64,000 nt of DNA from Alteromonas sp. IB21. GTDB lineage: Bacteria > Pseudomonadota > Gammaproteobacteria > Enterobacterales > Alteromonadaceae. Location of the stretch: positions 248,001 to 312,000 of the forward strand of contig NZ_JAEFCD010000002.1 in the NCBI RefSeq assembly GCF_016405965.1, read 5' to 3'. The notes below the pieces were generated by a model, which did not search any database, was not told the origin of the DNA, and was given only the letters and a program-made list of their open reading frames with translations. Below are positions 17,998 through 26,793 of the stretch, piece after piece. The first letter of the stretch is position 1, and the number at the start of each line of letters is the position of its first letter. The position numbers and the translations under genes are program-made.

Positions 17998-18969
17998 ATG
18001 ATAAAACTGACAATACTAAGCGATGAAGCCAATGAAATTGCCGAGGCTTTGCAACAAAAAATTGCTGATAGCGACGCATTGAGAGGAACCAATCGCCAGC
18101 CTTTGCTCACGATAGACCAAGTAACGTGCCACCCTGATGAAGTCGACACCGATAATGTGACCGTACTACTGTCCGATCCAGACCTGACAGCAGTCATCAT
18201 TGATAAGTGTTCGGCGCTACAGTGGTGTCAGTCCACGTGGGCAGGTAATGCACCGCTTCTCAATGCAGGTAGAACAGACTATATACTCACTGGATTAAAG
18301 GGAATTTTTGGCAAGCTTATGCGTGAGTATGTATTTGCGTATTTACTTCAACATGCAAGAAATATTAAAGCTTTTGAAGACAATCAGCGGGCAACAACAC
18401 CTCAATGGAAAGCATCACCACGCGTACCGCTAAATGGCCAGACCCTTGGTATTGCAGGGCTTGGCAGCATTGGACAAGCGCTAATTCCAGTAGCGAATGT
18501 TTTTGGCATGAAAGTGATAGGTTTAACGCGAAGTGGTAACCATATAGAAGGTGCTGAGCGCGTATATACGCCTAGTGAAATAAGGGCGTTTTCCAGTGCC
18601 TGTGATCACGTCGTTAATTTAATGCCAGACACGCCAACAACACAAAACTTGCTGTCTTATGAATTTTTTAATGCTTTAAAACCTCACAGTATATTTATTA
18701 ACGCAGGGCGCGGAAGTGCTGTAGACGACGAAGCATTAATCAGTGGGCTCGATAAAGGTACTCTTGCTCACGCCGTGCTCGATGTATTTCGACATGAACC
18801 CTTACCTCCTACTCACCGATTCTGGCATCATCCAAACATTACCATAACGGCTCATACAGCAGCGGAATCCCAGCCAAGTGATGTAGCAAGCGTGTTTTTA
18901 GAAAATGCTGAGCGCTATTTAGCGCGTTTGCCGCTTAAGTATCAGTTCGACTTTGCAAAGGGCTATTGA
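17998..18969 (+). CDS. D-isomer-specific 2-hydroxyacid dehydrogenase
   Basis: NAD(P)H-dependent dehydrogenase of the D-2-hydroxyacid family (323 residues), similar in size to the glyoxylate/hydroxypyruvate reductases of the GhrA type. The Rossmann motif GIAGLGSIGQAL is near residue 152, the catalytic arginine lies in FINAGRGSAVDDEAL, the glutamate in VFRHEPLP, and the histidine in ITAHTAAES; all catalytic residues are present. The ATG at 17998 is preferred over the in-frame TTG at 17992 because GAGGG lies eight bases before it. The divergent PLP enzyme suggests keto/hydroxy-acid and amino-acid interconversion, but that is inference. Confidence 0.88.
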   Translation: MIKLTILSDEANEIAEALQQKIADSDALRGTNRQPLLTIDQVTCHPDEVDTDNVTVLLSDPDLTAVIIDKCSALQWCQSTWAGNAPLLNAGRTDYILTGLKGIFGKLMREYVFAYLLQHARNIKAFEDNQRATTPQWKASPRVPLNGQTLGIAGLGSIGQALIPVANVFGMKVIGLTRSGNHIEGAERVYTPSEIRAFSSACDHVVNLMPDTPTTQNLLSYEFFNALKPHSIFINAGRGSAVDDEALISGLDKGTLAHAVLDVFRHEPLPPTHRFWHHPNITITAHTAAESQPSDVASVFLENAERYLARLPLKYQFDFAKGY

Positions 18970-18990
18970 TTATCCGATAGCCCTTTTTTA
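18960..18990 (+). terminator. Terminator overlapping the dehydrogenase stop
   Basis: GGGCTAT (18960-18966) pairs with ATAGCCC (18977-18983), followed by a T run. The TGA stop (18967-18969) lies in the loop. Confidence 0.85.
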
Positions 18991-19019
18991 TCGTTTTCTT
19001 CTGCTAAAAAGTTTTAGCG

Positions 19020-19592
19020 CTAACCGCGAGGATCGGTAGCGGTAACCTCTATACGGTTGTGATGCTTTTCGTGAAACTCTAATAATTCTGGAAATGCCTT
19101 CATATTGTGTAATTCACGAAACAGCACCCAGTCGATCATGGTATATAAGCAAATTTCTGGGTAAGTCCATCCGCTAAAACCACCAGCATCAAGCTGGTCA
19201 ACTAACGCAGTAAGCACTGCTTCAATTCGTTCATTTTGAAGCCTGAAATACATTTTATCTTCACTAATATCAAAGTCTGAACGCTTAAGAAGCATGAGTT
19301 GTACAAACGAATCGTTAGCTGCATCTATCAGGGTCAATTGATTTTCTTCTTCCCAAGTTAAGCCATCATGATCAAGCTTGTCGGCAAGATAGTTATAAAT
19401 AATGCGGGAATCAAAAATCATTTGCCCCTCGTCCTCAAGACAAGGCACCTTAAGCGTCGGGTTGCGGGAGGCGAGTAATTCTCGGTCTTCACCCGAAAAT
19501 ATTTGAAGGTTTAAAAATTCGTGCTCAGTAGAGGCGAGTACAATACGTATGCGGCGTACATAGGGAGAAGTCGTTGAGCCATACAATTTCAT
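19020..19592 (-). CDS. Glutathione S-transferase family protein
   Basis: A 190-residue protein with an N-terminal thioredoxin-like GST domain: MKLYGSTTSPYVRRIRIVL carries the S-x-x-S-P-Y-V-R-type glutathione-site motif, NPTLKVPCLED has the cis-proline, and FDSRIIYNYL the glutamyl-contact D/E-S motif. The C-terminal half is helical and shorter than usual. It probably conjugates or reduces small electrophiles with glutathione. Upstream of it (minus-strand sense) are a strong hairpin and erpA, so it may be expressed by read-through or from its own promoter. Confidence 0.85.
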   Translation of the reverse strand: MKLYGSTTSPYVRRIRIVLASTEHEFLNLQIFSGEDRELLASRNPTLKVPCLEDEGQMIFDSRIIYNYLADKLDHDGLTWEEENQLTLIDAANDSFVQLMLLKRSDFDISEDKMYFRLQNERIEAVLTALVDQLDAGGFSGWTYPEICLYTMIDWVLFRELHNMKAFPELLEFHEKHHNRIEVTATDPRG

Positions 19593-19670
19593 AACGCTAT
19601 CCTAAACGTGGTCGTTTGATGAAATTAGTGTAGCCGGAATTTGAAAACAAAAGGAAGTATTAAAACAGGA

Positions 19671-19714
19671 CAACCGATAGGCATACAAAATGATGCGATG
19701 TATGCCTATGGTTG
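19671..19714 (-). terminator. Long hairpin after erpA
   Basis: CAACC-g-ATAGGCATACA (19671-19687) pairs with TGTATGCCTATGGTTG (19699-19714): 16 base pairs with a single bulged G and an 11-base loop. On the minus strand it is followed by TCCTGTTTT, a weak U tract, so it may terminate or attenuate erpA transcription. It is longer and more perfect than the other terminators here, so an mRNA 3'-end stabiliser or a palindromic intergenic repeat is also possible. Confidence 0.5.
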
Positions 19715-19819
19715 TAGAAGTCATCAACGTTTAGCGCCTTTTAATTCGATTCAAAAGGCTTTCGACGTTCAAAAAACTCACGCTTTGCGCAAAAACGTTA
19801 AACGCTAACAAAGCACCTC

Positions 19820-20164
19820 TTAAACGCTGAAACTCGCACCACAGCCACAGGTTGTGGTGGCATTGGGATTTTGAACTAAAAACCGTGAGCCTTCTAGGCC
19901 ATCTACGTAATCAACTACACCACCAACAAGATATTGTAGACTCATTGGGTCAACCACCATGGTGACCGTGTCTTTTTCGATGGTCATATCACCCTCATTT
20001 ACTTTCTCATCAAAAGTAAAACCATATTGAAAGCCAGAACAGCCACCACCTGTTACGTATACACGTAATTTCAAATCAGGATTTTCTTCTTCTGAAACAA
20101 GGGCTTTCACTTTCGCTGCTGCAGCATCAGAAAACTCTATCGGCAACGCCGTTTCTACAGACAT
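19820..20164 (-). CDS. erpA: Iron-sulfur cluster insertion protein ErpA
   Basis: A-type carrier of 114 residues that delivers Fe-S clusters to target enzymes, including those of isoprenoid synthesis. The three conserved cysteines are present in [11 protein letters not shown] and in the C-terminal TTCGCGASF. The frame extends 11 codons upstream to 20197, but ATG 20164 has a strong AGAGGTGGG ribosome binding site immediately before it and gives the usual family N-terminus ([16 protein letters not shown]). Divergent from ppk2 with 238 bases between. Confidence 0.96.
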   Translation of the reverse strand: MSVETALPIEFSDAAAAKVKALVSEEENPDLKLRVYVTGGGCSGFQYGFTFDEKVNEGDMTIEKDTVTMVVDPMSLQYLVGGVVDYVDGLEGSRFLVQNPNATTTCGCGASFSV

Positions 20165-20402
20165 ACCCACCTCTACATTAACTTCGTGCTTACGCACTTT
20201 GTGCTTGCTCGCAATTATCTAATACTTGCGGATAGTAAGCAATTATTGGGGCAAAACTTAACGATTCAAGTTTATCCCCACCATTGAGCGAGCAATAAAC
20301 TAAACGTAAAGATAGAAAAATAAAGCTAAGTAGTGAACACTGAAATACCAGAGCCCCTTTTTTTGGCTCTGCGCACTGAATCATTAAAATCGAGGCGCGC
20401 TA

Positions 20403-21236
20403 ATGAATAATGCCGACAATACGCTATTGCTCTCTTCTCCCCCTGTTTTGTTCGAGGATTTCGGGCAGTCTCGCTTTGATAGCAAAGAAGAATACAAGGA
20501 CGCGTTAGCAAAGCAGCAAGAGCAGCTCTTTCACGTTCAGCAATCTTACTTCCACCAGAAAAAGCGTGCGTTGGTCGTTTTTGAAGGCTGGGATGCGTCT
20601 GGTAAAGGCGGCGCGATAAGGCGTATAACTGAAAAGTTAGACCCTCGTGGCGTAAGCGTATTTCCTGTCGCTAAGCCTGCAAAAGAGGATCAAGACAAAC
20701 ACTTCCTCTATCGCTTTTGGCAGCGCATACCCTCCCCCGGTACGCTTAAAATATTCGACCGTTCTCACTACGGCAGAGTGCTCGTAGAGCGCGTTGATAA
20801 GCTGATCGACGAAAAGACCTACAACCGAGGATATGAAGAGATCAATGCGTTTGAGAAAACACTTAGCGACAGTGGGGTTCGCATTATAAAGCTCTTTATG
20901 CACATTTCGTCGAAAGAGCAGCGTGAACGGTTTGAAGAGCGTCTTCATAACCCATTTAAACGCTGGAAGTTAACCGAAGAAGACTTGCACAATCGAAAAA
21001 TGCGAAAAGAGTATATCAAAGCAGTGAACGAGATGTTTGAACGCACTCATACGAGCTTCGCGCCGTGGCATATTGTTAATGGGGAATACAAGTGGCAGGC
21101 ACGGGTCAACGTATTGGACACTGTTATCGACAGATTAAGCGAAGGCGTCGATATTTCTCCGCCTACACTCGATGAGAATTTAATTGCGCAGGCCTCCAAA
21201 CAACTCGATCTAGATGAAGACCTCTTTAGCAAATAG
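20403..21236 (+). CDS. ppk2: Polyphosphate kinase 2 family protein
   Basis: Cytoplasmic enzyme that uses polyphosphate to phosphorylate nucleoside mono- or diphosphates (class I-type PPK2, one kinase domain, 277 residues). The Walker A motif GWDASGKGG is at residues 62-70 and the Walker B-like FDRSHYGR at 118-125, followed by the lid region KEQRERFEERLHNPFKRWK with its cluster of basic residues for polyphosphate. Which nucleotide it prefers cannot be decided from sequence alone. It stands alone between erpA and the convergent min operon. Confidence 0.92.
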   Translation: MNNADNTLLLSSPPVLFEDFGQSRFDSKEEYKDALAKQQEQLFHVQQSYFHQKKRALVVFEGWDASGKGGAIRRITEKLDPRGVSVFPVAKPAKEDQDKHFLYRFWQRIPSPGTLKIFDRSHYGRVLVERVDKLIDEKTYNRGYEEINAFEKTLSDSGVRIIKLFMHISSKEQRERFEERLHNPFKRWKLTEEDLHNRKMRKEYIKAVNEMFERTHTSFAPWHIVNGEYKWQARVNVLDTVIDRLSEGVDISPPTLDENLIAQASKQLDLDEDLFSK

Positions 21237-21349
21237 CGCATGCGACTGTTAGCACAGGCGCTGCGATGTTGGCATAAAGCCGCTGTGGCACTCGTATAAA
21301 ACCGCTATGGTACTGACGTCTGTAACACAACGCGTTACGCTGTTAGGGC

Positions 21350-21610
21350 TTAGCTGTTGCTGTCGGGTAACGTCACATTGAGCTCAAGTACGCTGCAATC
21401 GTCGTTATTGTCCAACTGCACCGATACTTGGTCATCAGCAATTGTTACGTATTTGCGAATAACCTGAATAATTTCCTGCTGCATCATGGGCAAGTAATCA
21501 GGCTCTGTACGCCTTTTGCGTTCATGCGCAACGATGATCTGCAACCGTTCCTTGGCTACCGCCGCTGTGCTCGGCTTTTGCTTCTTTTTAAGCAGGTCGA
21601 AAATTCCCAT
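21350..21610 (-). CDS. minE: Cell division topological specificity factor MinE
   Basis: An 86-residue protein that stimulates MinD ATPase at the membrane and drives the pole-to-pole Min oscillation which places the division site at midcell. The N-terminal membrane-targeting helix ([10 protein letters not shown]) is followed by the MinD-binding segment ending in [13 protein letters not shown] and by the dimerisation domain ([15 protein letters not shown]). Its ATG shares a base with the minD stop (TAATG at 21610), so the pair is translationally coupled. Last gene of minCDE. Confidence 0.97.
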   Translation of the reverse strand: MGIFDLLKKKQKPSTAAVAKERLQIIVAHERKRRTEPDYLPMMQQEIIQVIRKYVTIADDQVSVQLDNNDDCSVLELNVTLPDSNS

Positions 21611-22419
21611 TACTTCCCTCCTAGCAGGCGCTTAAAGAACCCTTTTTTCTCTGCTTCAAGGAAACGATGTGGAACAGTTTCGCCCAGCAGACGTTTAACC
21701 GCGTCAGCGTAAGCTTGTCCTGCATTTGCGTCTTCGTCAAGAATAACGGGCTGACCTTGGTTTGATGCCTTTAATACCGCCTCAGACTCTGGAATAACGC
21801 CCAATAACGGTATAGCCAATATCTCTTCAACGTCAGCAACACTCAACATTTCAGCACTTTCAACGCGGGTTGGGTTATAGCGGGTTAGCAAAAGATGTTC
21901 TTTAACTGACTCGCCTTTTTCAGCGCGCATAGACTTGCTTTGTAAGATACCTAAAATACGGTCTGAATCTCGTACTGATGATACTTCGGGGTTAGTAACA
22001 ACAATAGCTTCATCAGCAAAGTACAGCGCCATCTGTGCCCCCTGCTCAATACCCGCAGGTGAGTCACAAATGATGAATTCAAAGTCTTTTTTCAGTTCAT
22101 CAAGGACCGCTTGAACACCATCAACCGTAAGGGCATCTTTATCTCGCGTTTGAGACGCAGGAAGGATAAACAAATTTTCTGTGCGCTTATCTTTAATTAA
22201 CGCCTGTTTAAGCGAAGCCTCTTTATTAATCACGTTTACGAAGTCGTAAACAACGCGGCGTTCGCAGCCCATGATGAGGTCGAGGTTTCGCAAACCCACA
22301 TCAAAATCTATCACCACCGTTTTATGACCTGCTAATGCAAGCCCCGTACTTATTGCTGCACTCGATGTAGTTTTGCCTACACCACCTTTTCCTGAGGTTA
22401 CTACGATAATCTTTGCCAT
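21610..22419 (-). CDS. minD: Septum site-determining ATPase MinD
   Basis: Membrane-cycling ATPase of 269 residues that recruits MinC and is released by MinE. The deviant Walker A motif [13 protein letters not shown] is at residues 10-22, Walker B is in FIICDSPAG near 120, and the C-terminal amphipathic membrane-targeting helix is [16 protein letters not shown]. All features of an active MinD are present. It lies 30 bases after minC and overlaps minE by one base. Confidence 0.98.
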   Translation of the reverse strand: MAKIIVVTSGKGGVGKTTSSAAISTGLALAGHKTVVIDFDVGLRNLDLIMGCERRVVYDFVNVINKEASLKQALIKDKRTENLFILPASQTRDKDALTVDGVQAVLDELKKDFEFIICDSPAGIEQGAQMALYFADEAIVVTNPEVSSVRDSDRILGILQSKSMRAEKGESVKEHLLLTRYNPTRVESAEMLSVADVEEILAIPLLGVIPESEAVLKASNQGQPVILDEDANAGQAYADAVKRLLGETVPHRFLEAEKKGFFKRLLGGK

Positions 22420-22449
22420 CTATTCTTTCCTATTGGTGCGTACAAAGCA

Positions 22450-23253
22450 TTAAGCCAACGGCTCTATACGTAATGTTTCTTCTTCTAAATATACTTGTGC
22501 AGGTTTCTTCCAGCATTCACCTTTGACGGTTTCGTGCATGATAAATTGCCCTGCAATTGAGATAAGTTCAGCGTCTAGCGATTGACAAAAAACACGGGCG
22601 CCCGTGTTACCTTTAACGCCAGCCAACGCGCGCCCGCGCAATGTGCCATAAACATGAATATTGCCATCGGCCAGAAGTTCAGCTCCTTCGCTTACCGACG
22701 CCGTTACTACCAAATCACCACCTTCAGCATACACTTGCTGGCCTGAGCGAACGGGGCGGTTTATTACTTTGGCAGGTTTAACTTCAGCTTTAGGCGGCGT
22801 TACCGTGGATGAGGAGAATGTATTCTCTGATGACGTCTTGGCAGCGCTGTCACTTGACTGCTGTGCCTGACCGGCGCTTTTATCTTGGCTACCGCTGTTC
22901 TCGGTTGCTTGCTGAGACGGATTTTGCGAGCGAAGTACACTATCGGTAAATTTGCTCTGACTGACATCCGCCAAGCCTAAATCGTTGATGGTTGGTTTTA
23001 GTTCAGCCACCTCTCCCTTTACCGCCATGGGTTGCAACTGCAAGCGACGACACAGGGCTACAAGCAGTTCAAACTCTGTGGCTGACAAAGGTTTTATAAG
23101 ATGCAAGATCAGTGAAGAACGGGTAAAAAACTGCGGTGCGCTCGCAATCTTTTGCGATAGCTGCGCTTCGAAGTTGTCTGGCTCAAAATCTATTACTTCT
23201 AACACAATACTGGTGAGCGTAGTGCCCTTCATGCGAAAGCAAGTCTCTGTCAT
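22450..23253 (-). CDS. minC: Septum site-determining protein MinC
   Basis: FtsZ polymerisation inhibitor carried by MinD. The 267-residue product has the N-terminal FtsZ-binding domain ([15 protein letters not shown] opening), a serine/alanine/glutamine-rich linker at roughly 110-160, and the C-terminal beta-helix ([40 protein letters not shown] pattern) that binds MinD and dimerises. The open frame extends upstream to 23391, but ATG 23253 with GGGAAG seven bases before it gives the family start. The linker is longer than in E. coli (231 residues total there). Confidence 0.95.
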   Translation of the reverse strand: MTETCFRMKGTTLTSIVLEVIDFEPDNFEAQLSQKIASAPQFFTRSSLILHLIKPLSATEFELLVALCRRLQLQPMAVKGEVAELKPTINDLGLADVSQSKFTDSVLRSQNPSQQATENSGSQDKSAGQAQQSSDSAAKTSSENTFSSSTVTPPKAEVKPAKVINRPVRSGQQVYAEGGDLVVTASVSEGAELLADGNIHVYGTLRGRALAGVKGNTGARVFCQSLDAELISIAGQFIMHETVKGECWKKPAQVYLEEETLRIEPLA

Positions 23254-23505
23254 TTTTTCTTCCCGAAAAGGCGTTGCTTTTACCTTGGTATTAGCAAAAC
23301 CTATTAGCGCAATAGTTTGTCGCCGTCTTAAGCAGCGATTCAAATGGTTCCAACGCGTCACTGTATCAAAAAAAACCTGCACATACAGCAACTGTAATGC
23401 CCTTTTGACTACTGACTAAGCCAATATTATGCCAATAACCGAATTATTTTTAATGAAGAGAGGCGTTCACCGATATTGCTTCAGAATTGGATGTTATTTC
23501 ACCAT

Positions 23506-23536
23506 AAAAAAGTGTGGTAAAACACCGCACTTTTTA
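23506..23536 (-). terminator. Terminator of fumC
   Basis: AAAAAGTGTGGT (to 23518) pairs with ACCGCACTTTTT (23524-23535), with one G-U pair. A and T runs flank both sides, so it can act in either direction between minC upstream sequence and fumC. Confidence 0.75.
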
Positions 23537-23560
23537 ACACTAAATCTCTATTTTAAGTGA

Positions 23561-24934
23561 CTATGGACGAGTAAGTGCTTTAGGGTCAAGCAAGGTTTCT
23601 AGCTCATCTCTGGGTATATCTGTCATGGCCTCGGCAACGTCAATAACCGGTTTATTCTCTTTATATGCTGCTTTGGCTATTTCGGCGGCTTTCGCATAGC
23701 CAATCACAGGATTAAGCGCGGTAACCAGTACTGGGTTTCGATAGAGCGGTGTCTCAATGTTATCTTTATTAACGGTGAAACCTTCTATGGCTTGCTCGCC
23801 TATAAGCGATGCGCTGTTGGTCATTAGCGACAAACTAGATAACAGATTATTAGCAATCATAGGCAGCATGACGTTTAGTTCGAAATTACCCGACTGTCCG
23901 CCCACGGTTATGGCTGCGTCGTTGCCTATAACTTGCGCGCAGGCCATTGCCACCGCTTCGGGGATCACTGGGTTCACCTTTCCTGGCATAATTGACGAGC
24001 CAGGCTGTAATGCTGGTAAGGCTATTTCACCAAGACCAGCAAGCGGCCCAGAATTCATCCAACGTAAATCATTAGCTATTTTCATAAGCGTAACGGCGAG
24101 ACTCTTGGTCGCGCCAGATAATGTGACAGCGGTATCTTGAGAACCAATAAGCGCAAAGAAATTGTCTGCCGGTTTAAACCCTAAATCGGTAAGCGCATTT
24201 AAGCTATCGGAAAAGGTAACCGCGAATTCTGAATGTGCATTTACACCTGTGCCTACGGCGGTACCGCCCTGCGCAAGAGTTTGAATGGCAGGTTGTACTG
24301 CACGCAGTGTTTTAACTTGCTGCTTAAGCTGTGCTGCCCACGCTAATAAACTTTGGTCCATTCCTATCGGCATGGCATCCATTAAATGGGTGCGCCCTGT
24401 TTTACTGTACTGCGCCACCGACTTTGCTTTCACCTCAATGATGTTAATGAGGCTTTCAACAGCTGGTATTAGCTCGTTTGTAAGCGCAATAGCAGCACTG
24501 ACATGAATAGTGGTAGGAATGACATCATTGGAACTTTGACCATAGTTAACATGGTCATTGGGGTGAACCTCTTCGTTTGCGTAACCCGAAGCCAATTTCG
24601 CAATGACTTCATTCGCATTCATGTTGGTACTTGTACCCGATCCCGTTTGAAAAACATCAACGGGGAAATGCTGCATTATGTCTTCAAGAGAAAGTAGTGT
24701 GTCGCATGCTTTAACGATGGCTTGCCCGCGATCATTATCGAGAGCTTTGAGTTTCATATTGGCTTGCGCTGCTGCTTTTTTCACGGTGACAAGCGAGCGT
24801 ATGAAAGCTTCCGGCATACGTTGCCCACTTACTGGAAAGTTTTGAATAGCCCGCTGAGTTTGCGCGCCGTAAAGCGCATCTTCAGGAACTTGAAGTTCTC
24901 CCATGCTGTCGCGTTCTGTGCGTGTTGCTGTCAT
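23561..24934 (-). CDS. fumC: Class II fumarate hydratase
   Basis: Oxygen-stable, iron-free fumarase of the TCA cycle (fumarate to L-malate), 457 residues, homotetrameric in the family. The fumarase/aspartase signature GSSIMPGKVNP is near residue 310, the GSGTSTNMNANEV block near residue 97, the catalytic H in TGRTHLMDAMP near 180, and SSNDVIPT near 135. Compared with E. coli FumC (467 residues) the length is normal. It is divergent from azurin, and a Fur-like box lies in the shared upstream region; iron limitation induces class II fumarases in some bacteria, so Fur control is possible but unproven here. Confidence 0.95.
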   Translation of the reverse strand: MTATRTERDSMGELQVPEDALYGAQTQRAIQNFPVSGQRMPEAFIRSLVTVKKAAAQANMKLKALDNDRGQAIVKACDTLLSLEDIMQHFPVDVFQTGSGTSTNMNANEVIAKLASGYANEEVHPNDHVNYGQSSNDVIPTTIHVSAAIALTNELIPAVESLINIIEVKAKSVAQYSKTGRTHLMDAMPIGMDQSLLAWAAQLKQQVKTLRAVQPAIQTLAQGGTAVGTGVNAHSEFAVTFSDSLNALTDLGFKPADNFFALIGSQDTAVTLSGATKSLAVTLMKIANDLRWMNSGPLAGLGEIALPALQPGSSIMPGKVNPVIPEAVAMACAQVIGNDAAITVGGQSGNFELNVMLPMIANNLLSSLSLMTNSASLIGEQAIEGFTVNKDNIETPLYRNPVLVTALNPVIGYAKAAEIAKAAYKENKPVIDVAEAMTDIPRDELETLLDPKALTRP

Positions 24935-25081
24935 TACTCGTATCCTTGTTTTGATGAAACTCGTGATGAGCGTGTTTGCCCCGCATTCATTATCACTCTA
25001 CTCGTATTAGGGCACCTTTATGTCTGGTGACCAAGTAAACCCTCTATAAAAAATGGAGCACGGATAAATGTATATCTATTT

Positions 25082-25189
25082 TTATTCTTGCAAGCGCAAT
25101 TCGATCACTCTCGGTGCGAGCGTAGCGCTCAGCTCACCGTCGGTGTGTCCAAGTCGAACTTGTTGCGGTGCATTGCTTATCAATGACAT
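25082..25189 (-). CDS. Possible 35-residue small protein
   Basis: A short frame, MSLISNAPQQVRLGHTDGEL to VIELRLQE, preceded by TAAGGAAGCCT-ATG, which is a good ribosome binding site. It lies upstream of fumC on the same strand and downstream of a Fur-like box at 25254-25268. It has no cysteine, transmembrane segment or recognisable motif, and it does not look like Bfd or HemP, two small iron-related proteins considered. It may be a real small gene or chance; no function is proposed. Confidence 0.35.
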   Translation of the reverse strand: MSLISNAPQQVRLGHTDGELSATLAPRVIELRLQE

Positions 25190-25253
25190 AGGCTTCCTTA
25201 CGCGTTCTAAGATACAGAACGTGTTTTCATGCTGGGCCCATACTCAATATAAA

Positions 25254-25268
25254 TGATAATCGTTAACA
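25254..25268. promoter_or_regulatory. Fur-like box upstream of azurin
   Basis: TGATAATCGTTAACA matches the 7-1-7 Fur consensus TGATAATnATTATCA at most positions. It is about 98 bases before the azurin start and also upstream of the small minus-strand frame and fumC, so it could control either direction. It is a sequence match only. Confidence 0.45.
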
Positions 25269-25365
25269 TTAACAATGATCCGGTGGTATTCTTTTCCGTA
25301 TAGGACATTGAGTCTTCCAATTACACCGAAAGGTGCAGTTACTCTAAATTCTAAGGATATTATTT

Positions 25366-25815
25366 ATGATCAAGAAACTACTTGGCGGCACAGCCCTCTT
25401 CTTTTTGGCTTCCAGTGCGTTCGCTAACGAATGTGAGGTTACTGTGGAATCAAACGATGCTATGCAGTTCAACACATCGAACGTGACCATTCCAGCAAGC
25501 TGTAGTGAATTTACGGTGACGCTTAAACACACCGGTCAATTGCCTAAACAGTCTATGGGTCACAATTGGGTTATGACGACTAAAGCCGATGGTCAAGCCG
25601 TGGCAACCGATGGCATGAGTGCAGGGTTAGACAACAACTATGTTAAGCCTAATGATGAGCGCGTCATTGGCGCTACAGATCTTATTGGCGGTGGCGAGCA
25701 AACCTCTACCACGTTTTCTGTCGAAGGCTTGAGCAAAGATGAAGAGTATATGTTTTTCTGCTCATTTCCAGGCCATATCGGCATTATGAAAGGCACAGTG
25801 ACCCTGTCTAGCTAG
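25366..25815 (+). CDS. azu: Azurin
   Basis: Periplasmic type 1 blue-copper electron carrier, 149 residues. The signal peptide ends at AFA (residue 20); in mature numbering the copper ligands fall exactly at the canonical places: H46 (in MGHNWV), C112 and H117 (in FFCSFPGH) and M121 (IGIMKG). C3 and C26 can form the conserved disulfide. It probably shuttles electrons between cytochromes and a terminal reductase or oxidase; the partner is not in the window. A ribosome binding site, AAGGAT, lies nine bases before the ATG. Confidence 0.97.
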   Translation: MIKKLLGGTALFFLASSAFANECEVTVESNDAMQFNTSNVTIPASCSEFTVTLKHTGQLPKQSMGHNWVMTTKADGQAVATDGMSAGLDNNYVKPNDERVIGATDLIGGGEQTSTTFSVEGLSKDEEYMFFCSFPGHIGIMKGTVTLSS

Positions 25816-25980
25816 TTCACTATTTAGGCGCGTTTTTAAAGGCGCGCCTTAACTCGAACAATAGTAGGCCTAGGGCAAAGTTGTAGTGGAAACAATGTTT
25901 TAAATAGCAAAAAGTACTAAGACGATGTGCTGTGAAAAGACAACGTGAAACCTTGCTGCAAGAGCACTGCTCAAATACGT

Positions 25981-26688
25981 TTACTCAATCTCTACAGAAA
26001 GGGCCTCGCTCCATAGAACACTCATCTCATGAGTGCCTTTCCGAGTTTTGTACTGGTAAACTGTTGTAGCGAATTGAACGGATTCTACATCGATATCACT
26101 ATCAATAGTGAGCGTTACATTGACCGCTTGGAAAAAACGAAAACGATATTTAACGTCTTCTGCTAGCAGGTTCGACTCACCAGATTTCAAAGTAACAGGT
26201 TCTCCGTTTCTTTGACCCACAACAGCAATCGTTAAGTTGCCGTTTATCACCGCTTTTTGCTGTTTCGACTGCAGTAAAACCAACCTAAGTTGATACGTAG
26301 TGTCGCTTAGTTTGAAAACCTCTACCCCTTCGATAGCAAAGCCGTCTTCCGTTTTTTCCGGCGCCATTACCCGTTCGTAAAAGCTGATCAACTCTTGCTG
26401 AGCTTCTATTTCTTTTTTCTGTTCACTGAGTGTATTAACAATTTTTTCAGCTTCTAACGAAGCAATCTCAACGGCCACTTCAAGCTGATTCACTTTAGTC
26501 GTTAACGCGTTGTTCTCTTCAGACAAAATAGCTATCGTCTCCCGCTGTGCCTGAACTTTTTTGCTGTCGCCCTCATCAATCATTCGGGCGATTTTATAAC
26601 CAAAGCCCACCATGGCTAACATCATTAAAGCCACTAGCAGTGACCATTTGTAGTTTCCTAATAGGTGTTTTAACTCATCGGTTGTCAT
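25981..26688 (-). CDS. Coiled-coil membrane protein (DUF6776-like)
   Basis: A 235-residue protein with one transmembrane helix at about residues 14-31, then a long coiled coil (roughly 40-105, heptad-like ETIAILSEENNALTTKVNQLE), and a C-terminal beta-rich domain of about 120 residues (GVEVFKLSDTTYQLRLVLLQS, VTLTIDSDIDVESVQFATTVYQY). This architecture is shared by a family of uncharacterised gammaproteobacterial proteins that I believe corresponds to DUF6776. The C-terminal domain should face the periplasm if the N-terminus is cytoplasmic. Function unknown. It is divergent from the ClC gene. Confidence 0.7.
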   Translation of the reverse strand: MTTDELKHLLGNYKWSLLVALMMLAMVGFGYKIARMIDEGDSKKVQAQRETIAILSEENNALTTKVNQLEVAVEIASLEAEKIVNTLSEQKKEIEAQQELISFYERVMAPEKTEDGFAIEGVEVFKLSDTTYQLRLVLLQSKQQKAVINGNLTIAVVGQRNGEPVTLKSGESNLLAEDVKYRFRFFQAVNVTLTIDSDIDVESVQFATTVYQYKTRKGTHEMSVLWSEALSVEIE

Positions 26689-26793
26689 GATCTCTACATC
26701 AACAAAAATGCAAAACGCTAACGCGTTCTAAATATTATGAATTTTAAGTGTTTATGGTAAGCTGCTAGCTACGTTAACCTACTGTACCACAAC

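Noticed and set aside
25816..25865. Terminator after azurin (GGCGCG/CGCGCC)
   Set aside because: The stem is self-complementary in several registers and lacks a U tract downstream; too weak to list.
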